Source: Rhodobacter sp. (lineage in GTDB: Bacteria > Pseudomonadota > Alphaproteobacteria > Rhodobacterales > Rhodobacteraceae). Taken from it: DNA of 51,726 nucleotides. The notes under the pieces are model-generated. The model worked only from the letters and a program-made list of their open reading frames with translations. It did no database searches and was not told the DNA's origin. The first letter of the stretch is position 1. The number at the start of each line of letters is the position of its first letter. The translations under genes were made by a program, and so were the position numbers. The stretch spans positions 1 to 51,726 of the forward strand of contig JAJEAY010000091.1 of NCBI GenBank assembly GCA_022824145.1, read 5' to 3'. This document shows, piece by piece, positions 1 to 8,567 of the stretch.

Positions 1-50
1 CTGCGGACGGACCCGCCAGGGACCGTCTCCGACATGCTGTCATTCACCAT
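1..50 (-). CDS. 5' end of an unidentified gene cut by the window edge
   Basis: An ATG at 50 on the minus strand is preceded by CGGAGG seven bases upstream, an almost ideal Shine-Dalgarno site. The frame stays open for the 16 codons visible (it begins MVNDSMSETV). It lies about 300 bases downstream of the last permease gene of the ABC importer, in the same direction, so it may be a further gene of that transport and catabolic unit. Too little is visible to name a product. The ribosome binding site is the main evidence. Confidence 0.5.
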   Translation of the reverse strand, partial: MVNDSMSETVPGGSVR

Positions 51-350
51 GAAAAATCCTCCGGTCAACGTGAATGGATCGGAAGAACCTCGCGCGCGAG
101 GACGGAACGGATCAAGACAAATGGCAAACGTCGCGCTTTAGCCGCTTACATGTGGAAACATCGGATTCTTCCGATCGGTGATCCCATGAATCCGCCAAGC
201 TTGGCCGGCATCGGCATCGGGTTATGTCCTGACGAAAAACGAACGCGCTCCGCAGATCGTACAGGCGACTGCCCTAGAACATGAATCCGTCTGGATATTG
301 CCGGAATTTCCTGACCGCATCAGCACGGGTCAGTGCAGCGTGGATCGTAT
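51..350. other. intergenic stretch without a supported gene
   Basis: Between the edge gene and the end of the permease gene I see no ORF with coding character. It holds a perfect 14-base GC palindrome, CCTCGCGCGCGAGG, at 88-101 and a hairpin with 6-bp arms (CTGACC and GGTCAG) at 311-333 just after the permease stop. Neither is followed by a T-run in the direction of transcription, so I do not call a terminator. Confidence 0.4.
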
Positions 351-1205
351 TCAGCCGGGCGACATGCCTCGCAGCCGCTCCGAGCGGCGACGGAGAATCT
401 CAATCGTGGCAAGCAGGATGGCCGAGATCGTCACAAGGATCGTCGCAACCGCAAGGATCGTGGGGCTGATCTGCTCGCGAAGGCCGGTGAACATCTGCCA
501 GGGCAGAGTCTTCTGGCCCGCCGAACCGACGAAGAGCACGACAACGACCTCGTCAAAAGACGTGATGAAGGCGAAGAGCCCGCCGGAAATCACGCCTGGC
601 AGGATGAGCGGCATCTGAACCCTGGCAAAGGTCGTGACCGGATTCGCTCCCAAACTGGCCGCGGCGCGCGTAAGGCTTCGGTCAAAGCCGACGAGCGTTG
701 CCGTCACCGTAATGATGACAAAAGGGATTCCAAGCGCCGCATGGGCTAGCACAACGCCCCAATACGTGCCCTGAAGCCCGACCCGGCTGTAGAAGAAATA
801 CATGCCAGCGGCAGAAATGATCAACGGTACGATCATGGGCGAGATTAGGATCGCCATGATTGCTCTCCGGAACGGTACGTGCGGCTGACTCAGGCCGATC
901 GCGGCCAACGTGCCGAAGGACACAGACAGGATCGTCGCCATCGGCGCTATTCGGATCGAGTTCCACATCGCCTGCTGCCAGTCCGCATTCGTGAAGAAGT
1001 CATTATAGTGCTTGAGCGAATATCCTTCGGGGTCGAGGGCAAGCATCTCGGGCGTGAACGTGAAGAAGTCTTCGGCGTTGAAGCTGAGGGGAACGATCAC
1101 GATGATCGGGGCGATCAGGAAGAAAAAGACAAGGCCGCAGATCACGCGGAATGTGTAATGCCAAAGCTTCTGGGGGAAGGATGCATATGGGGGAAGGCCG
1201 GACAT
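351..1205 (-). CDS. ABC transporter permease, PotC-type (spermidine/putrescine-like importer)
   Basis: A 284-residue inner-membrane permease with about six hydrophobic segments (first near residues 20-40). The EAA loop that docks on the ATPase lies near 175-204 (DRSLTRAAASLGANP, then LPLILPG-like residues). This is the usual size and layout of PotC permeases, which form half of the channel of polyamine or related cation importers. The start has GGAGG five bases upstream, embedded in the end of the preceding permease gene, from whose stop codon it is separated by one base. Substrate is inferred only from family: putrescine, spermidine or another small amine or opine-like compound. Confidence 0.88.
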   Translation of the reverse strand: MSGLPPYASFPQKLWHYTFRVICGLVFFFLIAPIIVIVPLSFNAEDFFTFTPEMLALDPEGYSLKHYNDFFTNADWQQAMWNSIRIAPMATILSVSFGTLAAIGLSQPHVPFRRAIMAILISPMIVPLIISAAGMYFFYSRVGLQGTYWGVVLAHAALGIPFVIITVTATLVGFDRSLTRAAASLGANPVTTFARVQMPLILPGVISGGLFAFITSFDEVVVVLFVGSAGQKTLPWQMFTGLREQISPTILAVATILVTISAILLATIEILRRRSERLRGMSPG

Positions 1206-1206
1206 T

Positions 1207-2748
1207 TCAGCCTCCGAGCTTCACGTTGTCGATGCCGACGATCCTGTCGTAGGTCCAGTAGAGAATCAGGACCGCAAAGAGCAGAAGCGTTCCAAGCGCA
1301 GCCGCGAGTCCCCAATTGAGCGATGACGAGATGTGGTATGCGATCCGGTTGGAGATAAAGACGCCGCGCGTTCCTCCAACAAGTTCCGGCGTGATGTAGT
1401 ACCCGATTGCCAGAATGAACACCAGCACCGAACCCGCGCCGATTCCCGGTACCGAATTCGGAAAGTAGACGCGCCAAAAAGCCGTCCAGTCCGTCGCGCC
1501 GAGCGACTTCGCGGCGCGGACATAGGTTGGCGGAATTGTCTTCATCACCGAGTAGAGCGGCAGAATCATGAACGGGAGCAGGATATGCGTCATGGCGATG
1601 ATCGTGCCGGTCTGGTTGTTGATAAGGACGAGCCGGCTCGCATCGTCCACGATCCGGAGCGCCACGAGAATGTCGTTGATGACGCCTTGCTGCTGCAGCA
1701 GCACTTTCCACGAACTCGTGCGCACCAGCAGCGAGGTCCAGAAGGGCAGGAGCACGAGTATCATCAACATGTTGGCTGCGCGCAGCGGCAGATTGGCGAG
1801 GAGAAACGCGACCGGGTAGCCAAGCAGGATACAGGAAATCGTGATCGCCAGCGACATGTAGAGCGTGCGCCAGAAGAGCACGATGTAGATGCGGTCACCC
1901 TCGTCGCGGCGTTGCACGCCGTCAGCGGTCAACTGCAGGTCAACCGAATTGAGGAAATAGCCCGGCGTGTAGCGGGCCGCATATGTCTGTATGGTCCGCC
2001 ACACCTTTGGATCCAGCCAGTCTTCGTCAATTTCCTCGAACTGCCCGCGGAGGCTGACTGGCTCGAACCCGGCCGCGGCGGACTGCGCCGCATTCAGGAG
2101 CGGATTGTCGAATCCGCCCGCAGGAGCCTGCATCAGGTCCGAGTAGAGCGCTGCGTAAAGGACGTCCCAAGGCTCCTCCTGGAGCGGATCGTCGCCATCG
2201 GCCTGAACCTGTTCCAGCCACGTCGCATAGGCGGAGACAGTGCGCGGAAGACCAATGCCTTCGTTCGCTGCAAGCATCTCCCAGGTTGCCGGGTCTTCCC
2301 ACGCCGGATCGAGCGCGTTGAACGCGTCCGCGTAGCGATTGGTGTCAAACCGGCCCACGCGACGTCCCGACTTTCGGAACAGCGAGGCAAGCCCTGTCTG
2401 TTCATAGTTGAGTCGGGATCCGAGCCGGGTATGGCTCTTACGCTCGACCGCGAAGACCATGTCCGTGTAGAACGCCTCGAACACGTCGTCGCCCGGCACC
2501 TCGCTTTCCCCTGAATTCCAGTTTCGGAGCGCTAGGACCGTGCGCGGGATCGTGTCATGGACGATCCCGTTTTCGACTGAGCGAAACAGCATGTCCGCGA
2601 TCGGGGAGATAAAGGTTATCAGAACGAAGATGAGCAGTGGAGCAACCAGCAGGAAGGCGCGGGCCTTCTCGCGCCGGAGCGCCCGCCTGAGGCTCGCCTT
2701 GAGAGGTGTGCCGTCGGCAGTCAGGACAGGAGAGTCGATGGCGTTCAT
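1207..2748 (-). CDS. ABC transporter permease, PotB-type, with a large extra periplasmic domain
   Basis: A permease of 513 residues from the ATG at 2748. The EAA loop is near 408-438 (YVRAAKSLGATDW) and is followed by hydrophobic segments. PotB proteins are usually near 280-300 residues; here about 245 mostly polar residues lie between the first membrane segment (about 31-52) and the second (about 295). A larger frame starts at 2820, but the ATG at 2748 overlaps the TGA of the upstream small ORF as ATGA, which implies translational coupling and decides the start. It should pair with the PotC-type permease just downstream. The insertion may help dock the binding protein; that is inference. Confidence 0.85.
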   Translation of the reverse strand: MNAIDSPVLTADGTPLKASLRRALRREKARAFLLVAPLLIFVLITFISPIADMLFRSVENGIVHDTIPRTVLALRNWNSGESEVPGDDVFEAFYTDMVFAVERKSHTRLGSRLNYEQTGLASLFRKSGRRVGRFDTNRYADAFNALDPAWEDPATWEMLAANEGIGLPRTVSAYATWLEQVQADGDDPLQEEPWDVLYAALYSDLMQAPAGGFDNPLLNAAQSAAAGFEPVSLRGQFEEIDEDWLDPKVWRTIQTYAARYTPGYFLNSVDLQLTADGVQRRDEGDRIYIVLFWRTLYMSLAITISCILLGYPVAFLLANLPLRAANMLMILVLLPFWTSLLVRTSSWKVLLQQQGVINDILVALRIVDDASRLVLINNQTGTIIAMTHILLPFMILPLYSVMKTIPPTYVRAAKSLGATDWTAFWRVYFPNSVPGIGAGSVLVFILAIGYYITPELVGGTRGVFISNRIAYHISSSLNWGLAAALGTLLLFAVLILYWTYDRIVGIDNVKLGG

Positions 2749-3041
2749 GCGTCGCGGCCCTGGGCTACCATAGTGCTGCCCACCGCCTTGCGGCGGCGAA
2801 TCACCGCGACGGCCTGGCATTCAGGGTCACGATAGGCGGCAAGCGCACGCTCGCAGGATGGGTGCTCCATCACGCGATGTCGCTCGTTATGTTTGCCTTG
2901 GATCTGGCAGGATTCTCCGCCACGGAAGATGAATCCCGCACCCATGCGCTCCAGAAGCGGCGTGTCCTTTTCCACGCTCTCCGTGTCGGCGCCCGGACCG
3001 CGGATGCTGATCGGTGCAGTTCTGTGACCCGTTGGCATCAT
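2745..3041 (-). CDS. small uncharacterised protein coupled to the permease gene
   Basis: A 98-residue ORF fills the gap between the binding-protein gene and the PotB-type permease gene. Support is positional and compositional: its TGA overlaps the permease ATG as ATGA, a GGTGGGGG purine tract precedes the double ATG (3041 or 3038), and its codons show the high GC third positions of the neighbours. The product is soluble, basic, and has two cysteines (near residues 45 and 63), with no signal peptide or membrane segment. I do not recognise the family. It may be an accessory protein of the importer or the coupling leader for the permease. A longer frame reaching 3308 overlaps the binding-protein gene and is rejected. 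Confidence 0.55.
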   Translation of the reverse strand: MMPTGHRTAPISIRGPGADTESVEKDTPLLERMGAGFIFRGGESCQIQGKHNERHRVMEHPSCERALAAYRDPECQAVAVIRRRKAVGSTMVAQGRDA

Positions 3042-3096
3042 GCCCCCACCATTGAAGCAGGCCGGACCGGAATCCGGCCTGTTTCCCGAGTTCGTG

Positions 3097-4206
3097 TTAC
3101 CGAGACAGCCAGACCTGGAACTTTGCGTCCAGATCGTCCCGGTAGTCCGCCCACCACTCGTAGTTGTAGAGGAAAGTGTTCTTGGCGTTGTCCGGATCCG
3201 TCGGCATGTGCGGCGCCATGTCGATGCCAAGGTCGGCGTGCTGGCCGACAAGCGGTGCAGAGGACGCGCGTGCGGGGCCGTAGCTGATGTATTTCGCCTG
3301 ATCCGCAAGGCGCTGCGTGTCCGTGGCGAACCTCACGAAGTCCTGGGCACGCGCAAGACGGTCCGCAGGCAGACCGACCGGAATGATCCAGCCGTCAAGG
3401 TCGAATACCTGTGCATCCCAAAGCATTCCGACCGGCTGACCCTGCTCTTCAATCAGCGAGAAGAAACGGCCGTTGTAAGTCGAGCCAATCACGACCTCAC
3501 CGTCGGCGAGGAGTTGCGGCGTGTCGGCCCCGGCACTCCACCAGATAACGTCGTCCTTGATCGTGTCGAGCTTGGCAAAGGCGCGAGCCTGGCCCTCTTC
3601 CGTCTCAAGTACGTCGTAGACGTCGGCCTTGGGAACGCCGTCGCAGATAAGGGCCCACTCCATGTTGTTGATCGGGCGCTTCTCAAGGGAACGCTTGCCC
3701 GGATACATTTCCATGTCGAAGAGTGCGCAAACGTCGGTCGGCGGCGTATCACCGACCATGTCGGTCCGGTAGCCGAATGTAGTCGAATAGACGATTTGCG
3801 GGATGAAGCAGTCGGAAACGATCAAATCGCCGAAATCTTCGGATGCCGACGTGCCGTCTGGTGCCGGAGCAAGCAGTTCGTCATGGTCGATTTCCATTGC
3901 GAGGCCTTCGTCGCAAAGGCGAATGGCGTCTGACGCGACGACATCGACGAGGTCCCACGTGACATTGCCAGCCTCGTTCATCGCGCGCAGCTTTGCCACC
4001 GCTTCCGCAGAGCTTTCGTCCCACACCGCCGCCACTTCAGGATGGTCTGCGATATAAGGCTCTACATAGGCGCGATGCTGCGACTTCTGATACGCACCGC
4101 CCCATGACACGAGGGTCATTTCGTCAGCCATCTGGGCCGACACAGCGGCCGGACCCACCGTCAGGCTCAGGGCAGCCGCCGTAAGTACTGTTTTCTTGAG
4201 TGTCAT
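3097..4206 (-). CDS. periplasmic substrate-binding protein, PotD-type
   Basis: A 369-residue solute-binding protein with a classic signal peptide (charged MTLKK, hydrophobic stretch, cleavage expected after AVSA at 24). The mature protein opens with the family pattern MTLVSWGGAYQ, as in PotD and related group I binding proteins, and later has the EIVIGSTYNGR-like region typical of these proteins. It captures the substrate in the periplasm and delivers it to the two permeases encoded downstream. AAGGA lies eight bases before the ATG. The gene follows the ATPase gene after about 105 bases. The polyamine assignment is by family; the substrate cannot be fixed from sequence. Confidence 0.88.
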   Translation of the reverse strand: MTLKKTVLTAAALSLTVGPAAVSAQMADEMTLVSWGGAYQKSQHRAYVEPYIADHPEVAAVWDESSAEAVAKLRAMNEAGNVTWDLVDVVASDAIRLCDEGLAMEIDHDELLAPAPDGTSASEDFGDLIVSDCFIPQIVYSTTFGYRTDMVGDTPPTDVCALFDMEMYPGKRSLEKRPINNMEWALICDGVPKADVYDVLETEEGQARAFAKLDTIKDDVIWWSAGADTPQLLADGEVVIGSTYNGRFFSLIEEQGQPVGMLWDAQVFDLDGWIIPVGLPADRLARAQDFVRFATDTQRLADQAKYISYGPARASSAPLVGQHADLGIDMAPHMPTDPDNAKNTFLYNYEWWADYRDDLDAKFQVWLSR

Positions 4207-4311
4207 CTCAGTCTTCCTTCAGTTTCCCGACCTCGTTGCAGGAAATCCGGCCTCGGGAACAGTGCTGGAGCTCCTCGTTTGGAGTGCCGGACTGAACTGC
4301 GCGCGCATCGA

Positions 4312-5412
4312 TCAGGCATCAAGTGCGCGGCAGTCATCTGGCAACCACCCCAATTCGATAACTTTTCCGGCTTCCAGGCGAACCTGGTCGGGGGCATTCC
4401 TGGTCTTGACGACAAAGTCGTCCTTTCCTGCGACCCGAAGCCGGGTGCGAAACACGTCTCCCATGTAAATGCACTCAAGCACTTCGGCCTTGAGCGTGTG
4501 CGCGCCTTCCATCAGGCGGTTCCTGTTGCACTCGACGCGCTCGGGACGAATCGAAACCAGCGTACGTTCGCCGACCGACGACACGTTTACGGCCTTCGCA
4601 TCGATTATTTCGCCGGAATCGAGGCTGACGGTGCAGATTCCGTCCCCGATCGATTCCACCTTGCCCAAGAGCGTGTTGTTCTCGCCGATGAACTGCGCCA
4701 CGAAACTGTTTTCGGGTTCCTCGTACAAAACGTCGGGCGCTGCGAGCTGCTGGATCCGGCCGTCGTCGAACACCGCGACGCGGTCCGACATGGTCAGTGC
4801 CTCGGTCTGGTCGTGGGTCACATACACCGTGGTTATGCCGAGATTGTGGGCAAGGTTGGTGATTTCGAACTGCATGTGCTCGCGAAGCTGCTTGTCGAGC
4901 GCCCCAAGAGGTTCGTCCATCAGCACGAGTTCAGGTTCGAAGACCAGTGCGCGGGCGAGCGCGATTCGCTGCTGCTGGCCTCCGGACAGCTGGGACGGAC
5001 GGCGACCGCCGAAGTCGCCCATCTGCACCATGCCAAGCGCGCGCTGCACCTTTTCCTCGCGCTCGGCCTTGCCGATCTTGCGAACCTCAAGCGGGAAAGC
5101 GAGATTCTCTGCCACCGTCATGTGCGGAAACAGCGCGTAGTTCTGGAAGACCATTCCAATTCCGCGCTTGTGCGGAGGGATGTTGTTGATGGGCTTGCCG
5201 TCGAGGAGGATTTCGCCGTGGGTCGCGGTTTCGAAGCCCGCCAGCATCATCAGGCAGGTGGTCTTTCCTGAACCGGACGGACCCAGCATGGTAAGAAACT
5301 CGCCCTTTTCGATGGACAGGTTCAGATCCTTGACGACGAGCGTTTCGCCATCGTAGCTCTTCTGCACCTTATCGAACACCACGAAGTTGTCTGTGGTCCG
5401 CGATGCGTCCAT
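4312..5412 (-). CDS. ABC transporter ATPase, PotA-type
   Basis: The ATP-hydrolysing subunit of the polyamine-type importer, 366 residues from the ATG at 5412. Walker A GPSGSGKTT is at about 44-52, the signature LSGGQQQR at 143-150, Walker B LVLMDEP at 163-169 and the switch His (VTHD) at about 201. The last 120 residues match the TOBE-type domain of PotA/MalK-like ATPases. GGGGGAG lies five bases before this ATG; the upstream alternative start (5436) lacks such a site and overlaps the predicted promoter. It is the first gene of the operon ATPase, binding protein, small ORF, permease, permease. Confidence 0.93.
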   Translation of the reverse strand: MDASRTTDNFVVFDKVQKSYDGETLVVKDLNLSIEKGEFLTMLGPSGSGKTTCLMMLAGFETATHGEILLDGKPINNIPPHKRGIGMVFQNYALFPHMTVAENLAFPLEVRKIGKAEREEKVQRALGMVQMGDFGGRRPSQLSGGQQQRIALARALVFEPELVLMDEPLGALDKQLREHMQFEITNLAHNLGITTVYVTHDQTEALTMSDRVAVFDDGRIQQLAAPDVLYEEPENSFVAQFIGENNTLLGKVESIGDGICTVSLDSGEIIDAKAVNVSSVGERTLVSIRPERVECNRNRLMEGAHTLKAEVLECIYMGDVFRTRLRVAGKDDFVVKTRNAPDQVRLEAGKVIELGWLPDDCRALDA

Positions 5413-5436
5413 GTTGCTCCCCCGAGGTTTTGTCAA

Positions 5437-5464
5437 CTTATACCCAACACCGACTTTATCGCAA
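5437..5464 (-). promoter_or_regulatory. candidate sigma-70 promoter for the polyamine-type ABC operon
   Basis: On the minus strand TTGCGA (5464-5459) and TATAAG (5442-5437) are separated by 16 bases, about 25 bases upstream of the ATPase start codon. The short distance leaves a leader of roughly 20 bases including the GGGGGAG ribosome site. The match is plausible but was judged by eye only. Confidence 0.35.
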
Positions 5465-6246
5465 TTTCAACAAGATTATGTGTGTGCATCAGGATTTTTC
5501 ACTGAATCCCGGATCGCGCCATGATCGGCGATTCGCCAGCTGTCGTCAATGGCGCCCGGTGGCCGCGTCGGATCCGCCGACAACAGGGGCAATTGAGGCG
5601 GAAAGACAGCAGACAGAACGAGGGAGCCTTCGCAATACCGGACCAAGCATCGCAGAGACATTGCTGAGGCCGGTTCCACGAGCGTCCAGGCATCCGGAGA
5701 GTGGCGTAATTTGAAGGCACATGGGATTTGTCACGTTCGTGGCGGCTGCAGGGCGGCTTATGACCGGGCGGCGTCCTGTGCGGAGCTTGAGATGCTGCCG
5801 GCGCGCATTCGGGACCGCAGGGATCCGTCACCTACCCTGGCGTGGATGTCTGGCGAGGATAGATGCGGAGAGCCCCCGCAGACCGCGATGTGCGGAAGCG
5901 CCACAGGTTCCTTCGACCTTGGCGTCGAACGTCCGCTGGAGAATCTGGACGGCGCGTCCTCAACCTGATGCGTCAGCAATGTAGCTTCGTGGAAGGTCTG
6001 GGGTCTTTCGGGCGATGCATTCAGCTCCAAGATCAGGAACATTTTACTTTCGCCTCCGCGAGGCCGACGTGACGGTGAACGGACATGGCCGAGGCGATCC
6101 GAGCGGTCTTCGCACGGGTTTTGACGGTCGTCGCCTGCCGTCCTGAGCTGTCTGAATTCGGTTTCCGGGGTTTGCGTGCACGGCTGTTCCGTCGCTCCGT
6201 CGGACGGCGCGTGTCGCGTGTCCTTCACGCAGTCAGGATCGAAGGA
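5465..6246. other. long stretch without a supported gene
   Basis: About 780 bases upstream of the ABC operon. Open frames on both strands here are short, rich in Arg, Ser and Pro, and overlap one another, as random frames in GC-rich DNA do. No domain is recognisable. Being next to a decayed transposase, it is probably degraded or inserted DNA. Confidence 0.4.
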
Positions 6247-6591
6247 TCATGCGCCGGGCGGGTCCTGGATCAGGTCGAGGGCCTCTTGTGCGCGGGCCGC
6301 GTAGTGCCCGCTGGCCTCGGGCATGCAGCTGAAGCGTCTGCCGCAGCGCACGATGGCGATCGCGGCGTTCGTCAGGCAGGAGAGGTTGCGCGGCAGATGG
6401 CGCACATGTGCCCTGCACCGGTCCTCATCGTAGGTGAAATCGCGTACGCAGCGCGCACGGTTCTCGGTTTGCCAATGCTGCTCAAGCGTATGACCCGACG
6501 CGTAGTCCAACCGAACAGCACGACCGGCAAGTTTGTCTGTGGGCGGGTAGCCATCGCTATGCAAGTTGAGGTTGAGGACGCATTTCGGCAT
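6247..6591 (-). pseudogene. C-terminal remnant of an ISAs1-type (H-repeat-like) transposase
   Basis: The frame contains HWQTENRARCVRDFTYDEDR followed by a PRNLSCLTNAAIAIVR-like stretch and ends HYAARAQEALDLI. This corresponds to the last quarter of ISAs1-family DDE transposases, which carry H-W-x-I-E-N-x-x-H-x-V-x-D-V-T-x-x-E-D-R and end with a Y-A-x-R-P-Q-E-A-L-D motif. The N-terminal and central catalytic parts are missing, and the expected His after the E-N pair is Cys. The remnant marks an old insertion between the two transport clusters. I could not find intact terminal repeats. Confidence 0.6.
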
Positions 6592-6730
6592 GTTGATTTC
6601 CTGCTGTTTTGTCGTTTGTCGCCAACGAAAGGCTGGCGTGGTTTCGCATTCTGTCTTCTTCAGGCCAACGCGCTTGCCCGGCATTTGCCCAAAGAACCAA
6701 GTCAGCAAAGCAAATCAGAGAGCACGTGGC

Positions 6731-6835
6731 ATGAATCGGCGTTTCGACGGCAAAGTTGCCTTGGCCAAGGGCACGACGCTCGACCTTGATGGTGGCACAT
6801 CGGTTGTAGGTGCAGGATCGGTTGGGTTCACTTGA
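6731..6835 (+). pseudogene. possible internally deleted short-chain dehydrogenase remnant
   Basis: A 34-codon frame begins MNRRFDGKVALAKG and continues GTTLDLDGGTSVV. The first part resembles the start of short-chain dehydrogenases (RFDGKVALVTG) and the second resembles their end (G-x-T-L-x-V-D-G-G). The roughly 220 residues normally between them are absent. It could be a deletion scar that joined the two ends of one gene, or a chance resemblance. It lies antisense just beyond the end of the aminotransferase gene. Confidence 0.25.
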
Positions 6836-6841
6836 CGGGAT

Positions 6842-8185
6842 CTATGCTTCTGGCAATCGAAAGGTCTTAAGATCAATCTGAGCAATGGTATCGCGAAGCG
6901 CCTGACAAGTCTGAGTGACCTCACCGGCATCAATGACCAACGGCGGTGTAAGCAGGACCACACTGCCCCGCATGCCCAGAAGGATCCCGTGTCTACGGCG
7001 CAAATATCGCGGCATGTCTGCGACCAGCCAAGGTGCGTCTTTGATCAGCGGCGCGCGTGTGTCTTTGTCAGAGACGAGTTCAATCCCCATCATCAGCCCT
7101 CTGCCCCGGATATTGCCGACAAGCGGATGGTCTTCCAGCGATGCGAGTTCCTCAAAAAACTGGGCACCGCGGGCCATGCAATTATTCAGCAGCTCTTCGC
7201 GCTCTATGATGTCGATATGGGCCAAGCCTACAGCCGCACCAACCGCATGCCCTGCGTAGGAATTCCCGGGCCCGAGACCGTTCACCGTTTCGGCAACCTC
7301 CTCGCTCATCATCACGGCCGCCATCGGCACGTAGCCGCTGCAAATGCCTTTGGCGAGCACGATCATGTCAGGTGAAAGGCCATATTCGCGCGACATGAAC
7401 CAGGCTCCTGCCCGCCCAAAACCGGTGACGACTTCGTCAGCGACAAAAAGGATGCCGTGTTCTTTCAATACTGCGGTCATGGCGGGCCAATAAGTGTCCG
7501 GCAGCGGGATCATGCCGCCGGGTCCAATCATGACCTCGCCGAACATCGCCGCGATGTTTTCAGCCCCGTGTTCGGCAATGGCCGCGCGCAACTCATCAAC
7601 GCAGAATTCGACCATGTCCCGGCCATCGTAAAGCTCTGTGTGATATGGTCTGGGCGGGGTCAGAACGATCGAGTCCTCAGACGTGGGTGGAACTCCCGGC
7701 CTGCCGCCCGTAAGTTCGATCCCTGCCAAGGTGCCGCCGTGATAGGCGTCACGGTGAATGAGGATCTTCCTGCGGCTCCGCTGCCCCTTTTTTGCCTGAT
7801 AGATCCGGGCCAGTTGCAGCGCGTGGTCGTCTGCCTCGCCGCCACCCGTTTCAAACCTCACCCTGGTGATATTGTCCGGCGCACGCGCAACCATGGCTTC
7901 GGCGAACGCGATGGAGGGTGTGTTGGCGTAGTCAAAACCGATCGAAAAACAGGCAAGCTGCTCCATCTGTTTTGCGGCGACATCGGCGAGGTCCTTGCGC
8001 CCGTAACCCACTTTGTTGAGCCACGCCCCACCTTGGGCATCAAGGTAGCTATTGCCATCCACATCCCAGAGTCGCGCGCCTTTCCCGTGCGACAGGACGA
8101 GTGTGTGTTCGCCGCCCCCGCCGCCGGGGTGCTGGACGACCGCTACATCCCGCGCGATCCAAACTTCAGAGGCCGTCTCGGCCAT
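6842..8185 (-). CDS. class III (omega) aminotransferase, PLP-dependent
   Basis: A 447-residue cytosolic transaminase. The cofactor-binding Asp is in FVADEVVTGFGR (D250) and the Schiff-base Lys in VLAKGICSGY (K279); the phosphate-region motif appears as TGGGEADDHALQLAR near 113. Family members move an amino group from omega-amino acids, amines or taurine-like compounds to pyruvate or 2-oxoglutarate. AAGG lies six bases before the ATG. It is the last gene of the run TctC, TctB, TctA, NTF2-like, aminotransferase, so it probably acts on the imported compound or a product of it. The true donor is not predictable from sequence. Confidence 0.9.
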   Translation of the reverse strand: MAETASEVWIARDVAVVQHPGGGGGEHTLVLSHGKGARLWDVDGNSYLDAQGGAWLNKVGYGRKDLADVAAKQMEQLACFSIGFDYANTPSIAFAEAMVARAPDNITRVRFETGGGEADDHALQLARIYQAKKGQRSRRKILIHRDAYHGGTLAGIELTGGRPGVPPTSEDSIVLTPPRPYHTELYDGRDMVEFCVDELRAAIAEHGAENIAAMFGEVMIGPGGMIPLPDTYWPAMTAVLKEHGILFVADEVVTGFGRAGAWFMSREYGLSPDMIVLAKGICSGYVPMAAVMMSEEVAETVNGLGPGNSYAGHAVGAAVGLAHIDIIEREELLNNCMARGAQFFEELASLEDHPLVGNIRGRGLMMGIELVSDKDTRAPLIKDAPWLVADMPRYLRRRHGILLGMRGSVVLLTPPLVIDAGEVTQTCQALRDTIAQIDLKTFRLPEA

Positions 8186-8198
8186 TCCTCGCCTTCCC

Positions 8199-8567
8199 TC
8201 AGAACGTCGAGAATGTTTTTGACACGATCTTCCAGGCCCCTTCGCGTTTGAGAAGATGCAAGAAATCCGTGAAATTCATCTCGCCGAAACCCCGTTCCTG
8301 CACCGTAACCGCCGCCGCCTTACCCTGGATTTCGATGTCTCCGATCTCGTAGGCGGGTGTTCCGCCTAAGGACTCAATCGACGGGTTCTTGCCTACGTTT
8401 TCGATAAAAATACAGGGCGAGCCTTGGACGAGACGGTCACCGACGTGACCATTCATCACTGCGTCATTCGCGAACACCTCACGCAAGGCGTCCACATCGG
8501 CGCGCATATAGGCTTCAACATATTGCGTGATCACGCGCGTGATCTGAGTCCTATCATCAGCTGACAC
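8199..8567 (-). CDS. NTF2-like (SnoaL/DUF4440-type) small protein
   Basis: A 122-residue protein with the usual NTF2-fold layout: an N-terminal helix carrying QYVEAYMRADVDALREVF, then ANDAVMNGH and a C-terminal sheet (GEMNFTDFLHLLKREGAWKIVSKTF). It resembles putative lumazine-binding or SnoaL-like proteins, some of which are small isomerases or hydrolases and others non-catalytic binders. The GTG at 8567 has AGGAGG ten bases upstream and is preferred over the TTG at 8591. The start overlaps the end of the TctA-type gene by 11 bases, suggesting coupling. Its role in the pathway is unknown. Confidence 0.75.
   Translation of the reverse strand: MSADDRTQITRVITQYVEAYMRADVDALREVFANDAVMNGHVGDRLVQGSPCIFIENVGKNPSIESLGGTPAYEIGDIEIQGKAAAVTVQERGFGEMNFTDFLHLLKREGAWKIVSKTFSTF

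Noticed and set aside
1333-2514. A 393-codon plus-strand frame opposite the PotB-type permease
   Set aside because: It is antisense to a clear permease gene, Arg/His-rich, has no family motif and no ribosome site; long shadow frames are common in GC-rich DNA.
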